Part shown: piece by piece, positions 14,615 to 17,243 of the stretch
Position numbering within the stretch: the first letter of the stretch is position 1
Layout of the letters: every line of letters starts with the position of its first letter
Assembly (NCBI GenBank): GCA_024402115.1
Contig: JAKSJQ010000040.1
Location: forward strand, 1 to 17,243
Direction of reading: 5' to 3'
Length of the DNA stretch: 17,243 bases
Origin: Bacteroidales bacterium
GTDB taxonomy: Bacteria; Bacteroidota; Bacteroidia; Bacteroidales; UBA932
Made by a program: the position numbers and the translations under genes
Notes under the pieces: generated by a model
What the model was told of the DNA's origin: nothing
Seen by the model: only the letters and a program-made list of their open reading frames with translations
Database searches by the model: none

Positions 14615-15742
14615 TTATTCTCCTAATGATTCCTTGAGTGCTGCGATGAATCTTTCTGCCTGCTCCATGCTGAGGCAGAGAGGTGCGAGGAGGCGGACCA
14701 TGTTCTTGCCGGCCACACCTGTGAAGATATGCTTGTTGAACAGGAGGTCCTTCCTGATCGGTGCGACCTCTTCATTGAATTCGATTCCGAGCATCAGGCC
14801 CTTGCCCCTTACTTCCTTGATCTTAGGTGATGCAGGGATGTTTGCCTTGATGTATTCTCCGACCTTGAGGGCGTTTTCGACGAGATTCTCCTTCTCCATG
14901 ATGTCGAGAACGGCGATGGCTCCTGCCATTGCGAGATAGTTGCCTCCGAAAGTCGTTCCGAGCATGCCCTTCTTTGCCTGGAATTCAGGAGAGATCATGA
15001 TTCCGCCGCAGGGGAAACCATTGGCGATGCCCTTTCCGAGAGTGATGATGCCAGGCTTGATTCCGTACCACTGGTGGGCGAAGAACTTTCCGGTCCTGCC
15101 GTAGCCGCTCTGTACCTCATCGAGGATGAGGACGGCGCCGTACTTGTGGCAGAGAGCTTCCAGAGTCTGCATGAATTCGACGGTAGGAACGTTGATTCCT
15201 CCGCATCCCTGGATTCCTTCGATGATCACGCCTGCAACGTCACCGCCCTTGAGCGCGTCCTCTACCTGCTCTGCGTTGTTGAGGTCACAGAAGGTTACCT
15301 TGTGGTTCGCGTTGAAAGGGGATACGATGGACGGGTTGTCAGTGAGTGCGACTGCTCCCGAAGTACGTCCATGGAAACTCTTGTGGAAGGCGATGAGCCT
15401 GTCCTTTCCTGTGTGGAAGGAAGCGAGCTTCGCTGCGTTCTCATTGGACTCTGCTCCTGAATTGTCAAGGAAGAGCGCGTAGTCTTCATATCCTGAAGCC
15501 TTGCCGAGCTTCTCGGCAAGAACCTCCTGGAGAGGGTTGATGACGCTGTTTGAGTAGAAGCCGATCTTGCCGAGCTGGTCGGTGATGGCTGCGATATAGT
15601 CAGGATGGCTGTGTCCTACGGAAATCACGGCATGTCCGCCGTAGAGGTCGAGGTATTCCTGGCCTTCCTTGTCCCAGACGCGGCATCCCTGTGCCTTGAC
15701 CGGGGTCACGTCGAAAAGTGAATATACGTCGAAAAGGTTCAT
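14615..15742 (-). CDS. argD: Acylornithine aminotransferase (PLP-dependent, class III)
   Basis: Converts N-acylglutamate semialdehyde to N-acylornithine using glutamate as donor. The 375 residues show class III aminotransferase features: GGHAVISVGHSHP (35-47), SGAESNENAAKLA (95-107), FHGRTSGA (123-130), LILDEVQSGYGRTGKF (205-220) with PLP-binding Asp208, and ITLGKGIANGFPCGG with Lys237 as the Schiff-base lysine, then GTTFGGN (262-268). Everything needed for catalysis is present. The tandem stop TAATAA lies just before argF'. The ATG is in AGTACCATG, 29 bp after the argC stop. In the succinylated pathway its substrate would be N-succinylglutamate semialdehyde. Confidence 0.95.
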   Translation of the reverse strand: MNLFDVYSLFDVTPVKAQGCRVWDKEGQEYLDLYGGHAVISVGHSHPDYIAAITDQLGKIGFYSNSVINPLQEVLAEKLGKASGYEDYALFLDNSGAESNENAAKLASFHTGKDRLIAFHKSFHGRTSGAVALTDNPSIVSPFNANHKVTFCDLNNAEQVEDALKGGDVAGVIIEGIQGCGGINVPTVEFMQTLEALCHKYGAVLILDEVQSGYGRTGKFFAHQWYGIKPGIITLGKGIANGFPCGGIMISPEFQAKKGMLGTTFGGNYLAMAGAIAVLDIMEKENLVENALKVGEYIKANIPASPKIKEVRGKGLMLGIEFNEEVAPIRKDLLFNKHIFTGVAGKNMVRLLAPLCLSMEQAERFIAALKESLGE

Positions 15743-15771
15743 GGTACTTTCAGTTTGAGGCTTTCCCTGTT

Positions 15772-16764
15772 CTAGAAGGCGGAAGCCTTGAGGTTGATTC
15801 CTGCAGTCTCAGGAAGCCCGAACATGAGGTTCATGTTCTGGACAGCCTGTCCGACAGCTCCCTTGAGGAGGTTGTCGATAACGCTGCTTATCACGGCCTT
15901 GTTGCCGAATTTGTCGATATGGACAAGGGCCTTGTTGGTGTTGACGACCTGCTTGAGGTCGAGGCTCTTGTCGCTGTAGTGGGTAAAGGCGGTGTCTGCG
16001 TAGAAGTCTCTGTACATCTGCGCGAGCTGTTCTGCGCTCGGGTTGGAAGCTGTCCCTTCCTCTCCGTCAAAGCGTACCACGCTGGTGCAGAAGATTCCTC
16101 TTGTGAAATCGCCTCTGTACGGGATGAAATCCACACTGGCATCGAGAGATCCCTGGAGCTCGCTCAGAGACTGGCGGATCTCGTGGAGATGCTGGTGTGT
16201 GAATACCTTGTAGATGCTGATATTGTCGTTTCTCCAGCTGAAATGTGTGGTCCCTGAAGGCTTCTGGCCGGCACCTGTGCTGCCTGTGATGGCGTTGACT
16301 GCCACGTCATGCGTGAGGAGGCCTGCCTTGGCGAGCGGGAGAAGACCAAGCTGGATGCAGGTTGCGAAGCAGCCCGGGTTTGCCAGGTGCATGCAGCCTC
16401 TGATCGCATCCCTGTGGATTTCGGGAAGACCGTACACATAGTCGTGTGTAGGCGCCGCGATGCGGAAGTCCTGGGCGAGATCGATGATCTTCACGTTCTG
16501 CGGGATACTGTGCTCCTGGAGGAACGCCTCGCTCTTGCCGTGACCGAAGCAGAAGAACACGACGTCCACCTTGTCGAAAGGCATCTCGTCGGTGAAGCAC
16601 ATTTCTGTGTCGCCGATGAGGCCTCCGTGTACGTCATATACCTTGTTGCCCGCGTTGGATTCGCTGTTTGCGAACACTATCTCTACGTCAGGATGGTTGA
16701 TGAGCAGACGGATGAGCTCTCCGCCCGTATAGCCTGCTGCGCCTAGGATTCCGACCTTTATCAT
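15772..16764 (-). CDS. argC: N-acyl-gamma-glutamyl-phosphate reductase
   Basis: NADPH-dependent reduction of N-acylglutamyl phosphate to the semialdehyde. The 330 residues begin with the nucleotide-binding GILGAAGYTGGELIRLL (5-21). The catalytic Cys132 lies in HLANPGCFATCIQLGLLPL, followed by GSTGAGQKPS (161-170), and the C-terminal KGAVGQAVQNMNLMFGLPE motif (301-319) is typical of the family. Length and motifs are those of a complete type 1 ArgC. It starts 24 bp after the argG stop, without a Shine-Dalgarno, and precedes argD by 29 bp. Confidence 0.96.
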   Translation of the reverse strand: MIKVGILGAAGYTGGELIRLLINHPDVEIVFANSESNAGNKVYDVHGGLIGDTEMCFTDEMPFDKVDVVFFCFGHGKSEAFLQEHSIPQNVKIIDLAQDFRIAAPTHDYVYGLPEIHRDAIRGCMHLANPGCFATCIQLGLLPLAKAGLLTHDVAVNAITGSTGAGQKPSGTTHFSWRNDNISIYKVFTHQHLHEIRQSLSELQGSLDASVDFIPYRGDFTRGIFCTSVVRFDGEEGTASNPSAEQLAQMYRDFYADTAFTHYSDKSLDLKQVVNTNKALVHIDKFGNKAVISSVIDNLLKGAVGQAVQNMNLMFGLPETAGINLKASAF

Positions 16765-16788
16765 CTGATTTCTATCTGTCTTTATTGA

Positions 16789-17243
16789 TTATCTCTTCTC
16801 GTCAGGGTGTGCGAGGTAGTATGCACGGAGCGGTGTGCTGGTCACCTTGATGAAGCCCTTTGCCTCCTCTGAGGTCCATCCCTTTGCCCCTTCGCCGTAC
16901 TCGCCGAGCTTGTTCTTCACGAGATCGTCAGGTGAGTCGACACCTACTGTCGAGAATCCGAGAGGACGGAGCTCGAGGGTTACGGTACCATTGACATTCC
17001 TCTGGCTGCTTGCAAGCATTGCCTCGATGTCCGGCATCACCGGCTCGAGATACTGGCTCTCGTGGAGGAACATTCCGTACCAGTTGGCAACCTGCTCTTT
17101 CCAGTACTGCTGCCACTTGCTGAGGGTGAACTTCTCGAGGAACTTGTGTGCTCCGATGATGAGCATAGGTGCTGCAGCCTCGAATCCGACGCGGCCCTTG
17201 ATGCCGATGATGGTGTCGCCGACATGCATGTCGCGGCCGATGC
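16789..17243 (-). CDS. argG: Argininosuccinate synthase, C-terminal part (5' end outside window)
   Basis: Joins citrulline and aspartate with ATP to form argininosuccinate. Only about 151 C-terminal residues are present, out of roughly 400; the frame remains open to the window edge, reading IGRDMHVGDTIIGIKGRVGF, which is the conserved C-terminal synthetase stretch, then EAAAPMLIIGAHKFLEK and QRNVNGTVTLELRPLG. The Met at 17229 is internal. It is the first gene of the minus-strand cluster visible here; argC follows 24 bp after its stop. The promoter and any ArgR site would lie beyond the window. Confidence 0.95.
   Translation of the reverse strand, partial: IGRDMHVGDTIIGIKGRVGFEAAAPMLIIGAHKFLEKFTLSKWQQYWKEQVANWYGMFLHESQYLEPVMPDIEAMLASSQRNVNGTVTLELRPLGFSTVGVDSPDDLVKNKLGEYGEGAKGWTSEEAKGFIKVTSTPLRAYYLAHPDEKR

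Larger units (their letters stand above)
4834..17243 (-). other. Predicted arginine/carbamoyl-phosphate operon argG-C-D-F'-B-E-H-CoA transferase-carA-carB
   Basis: Ten codirectional genes follow one another with gaps of 24, 29, 4, 6, 5 and 5 bp, a 4-bp overlap, then 25 and 11 bp. No terminator or TAnnTTTG promoter is visible in these gaps. This supports one transcript that encodes all steps from N-acylglutamate to arginine plus carbamoyl phosphate supply. N-acylglutamate synthase and ArgR are absent from the visible part. Whether the transcript starts at argG or further upstream cannot be seen. Confidence 0.8.

Overview
This window looks like a piece of a Bacteroidota chromosome, most likely order Bacteroidales. 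The evidence is the Bacteroides-type RpoA and L17 sequences, a Bacteroides-type acylornithine carbamoyltransferase (ArgF'), two intergenic matches to the Bacteroides -7 promoter element (TAnnTTTG), and start codons that mostly lack a Shine-Dalgarno sequence. It is core chromosome with biosynthetic genes. I see no transposase, phage gene, CRISPR array, tRNA or rRNA.

Layout. Bases 1-1229 (+) hold the 3' part of rpoA followed by rplQ, the usual end of a ribosomal-protein operon, closed by a strong intrinsic terminator at 1254-1291. Bases 1292-1583 have no gene but carry a hairpin, a two-copy 21-bp tandem repeat and a promoter. A two-gene unit follows on the + strand (1584-3542): an M24 Xaa-Pro aminopeptidase and a DUF456 membrane protein. 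The gap at 3543-3749 separates convergent units. It contains a second copy of the same hairpin stem seen at 1364 and a 70-bp element with perfect 18-bp inverted arms. On the minus strand at 3750-4742 lies a glycerol-1-phosphate dehydrogenase-like gene with its own predicted promoter.

From 17243 down to 4834, everything is on the minus strand and tightly packed: argG (partial), argC, argD, argF', argB, argE, argH, an acetyl-CoA hydrolase/CoA-transferase family gene, carA and carB. Gaps are 4 to 29 bp, with one 4-bp overlap. The set covers every step from N-acylglutamate to arginine, including supply of carbamoyl phosphate. The carbamoyltransferase has Ser at the position (residue 90) that separates N-succinylornithine from N-acetylornithine enzymes, so this is probably the succinylated Bacteroides pathway. 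The first enzyme (N-acylglutamate synthase) and an ArgR regulator are not in the window and may lie upstream of argG.

The most interesting points are three. First, a CoA-transferase gene is translationally coupled to argH inside the arginine operon; it could recycle the acyl group released by ArgE. Second, the CarA/CarB pair resembles animal CPS1/CPSIII, and the CarB regulatory domain keeps part of the N-acetylglutamate site. Third, several unexplained inverted and direct repeats sit in the intergenic regions. Functional links are inferences from sequence and gene context; no database search was run.
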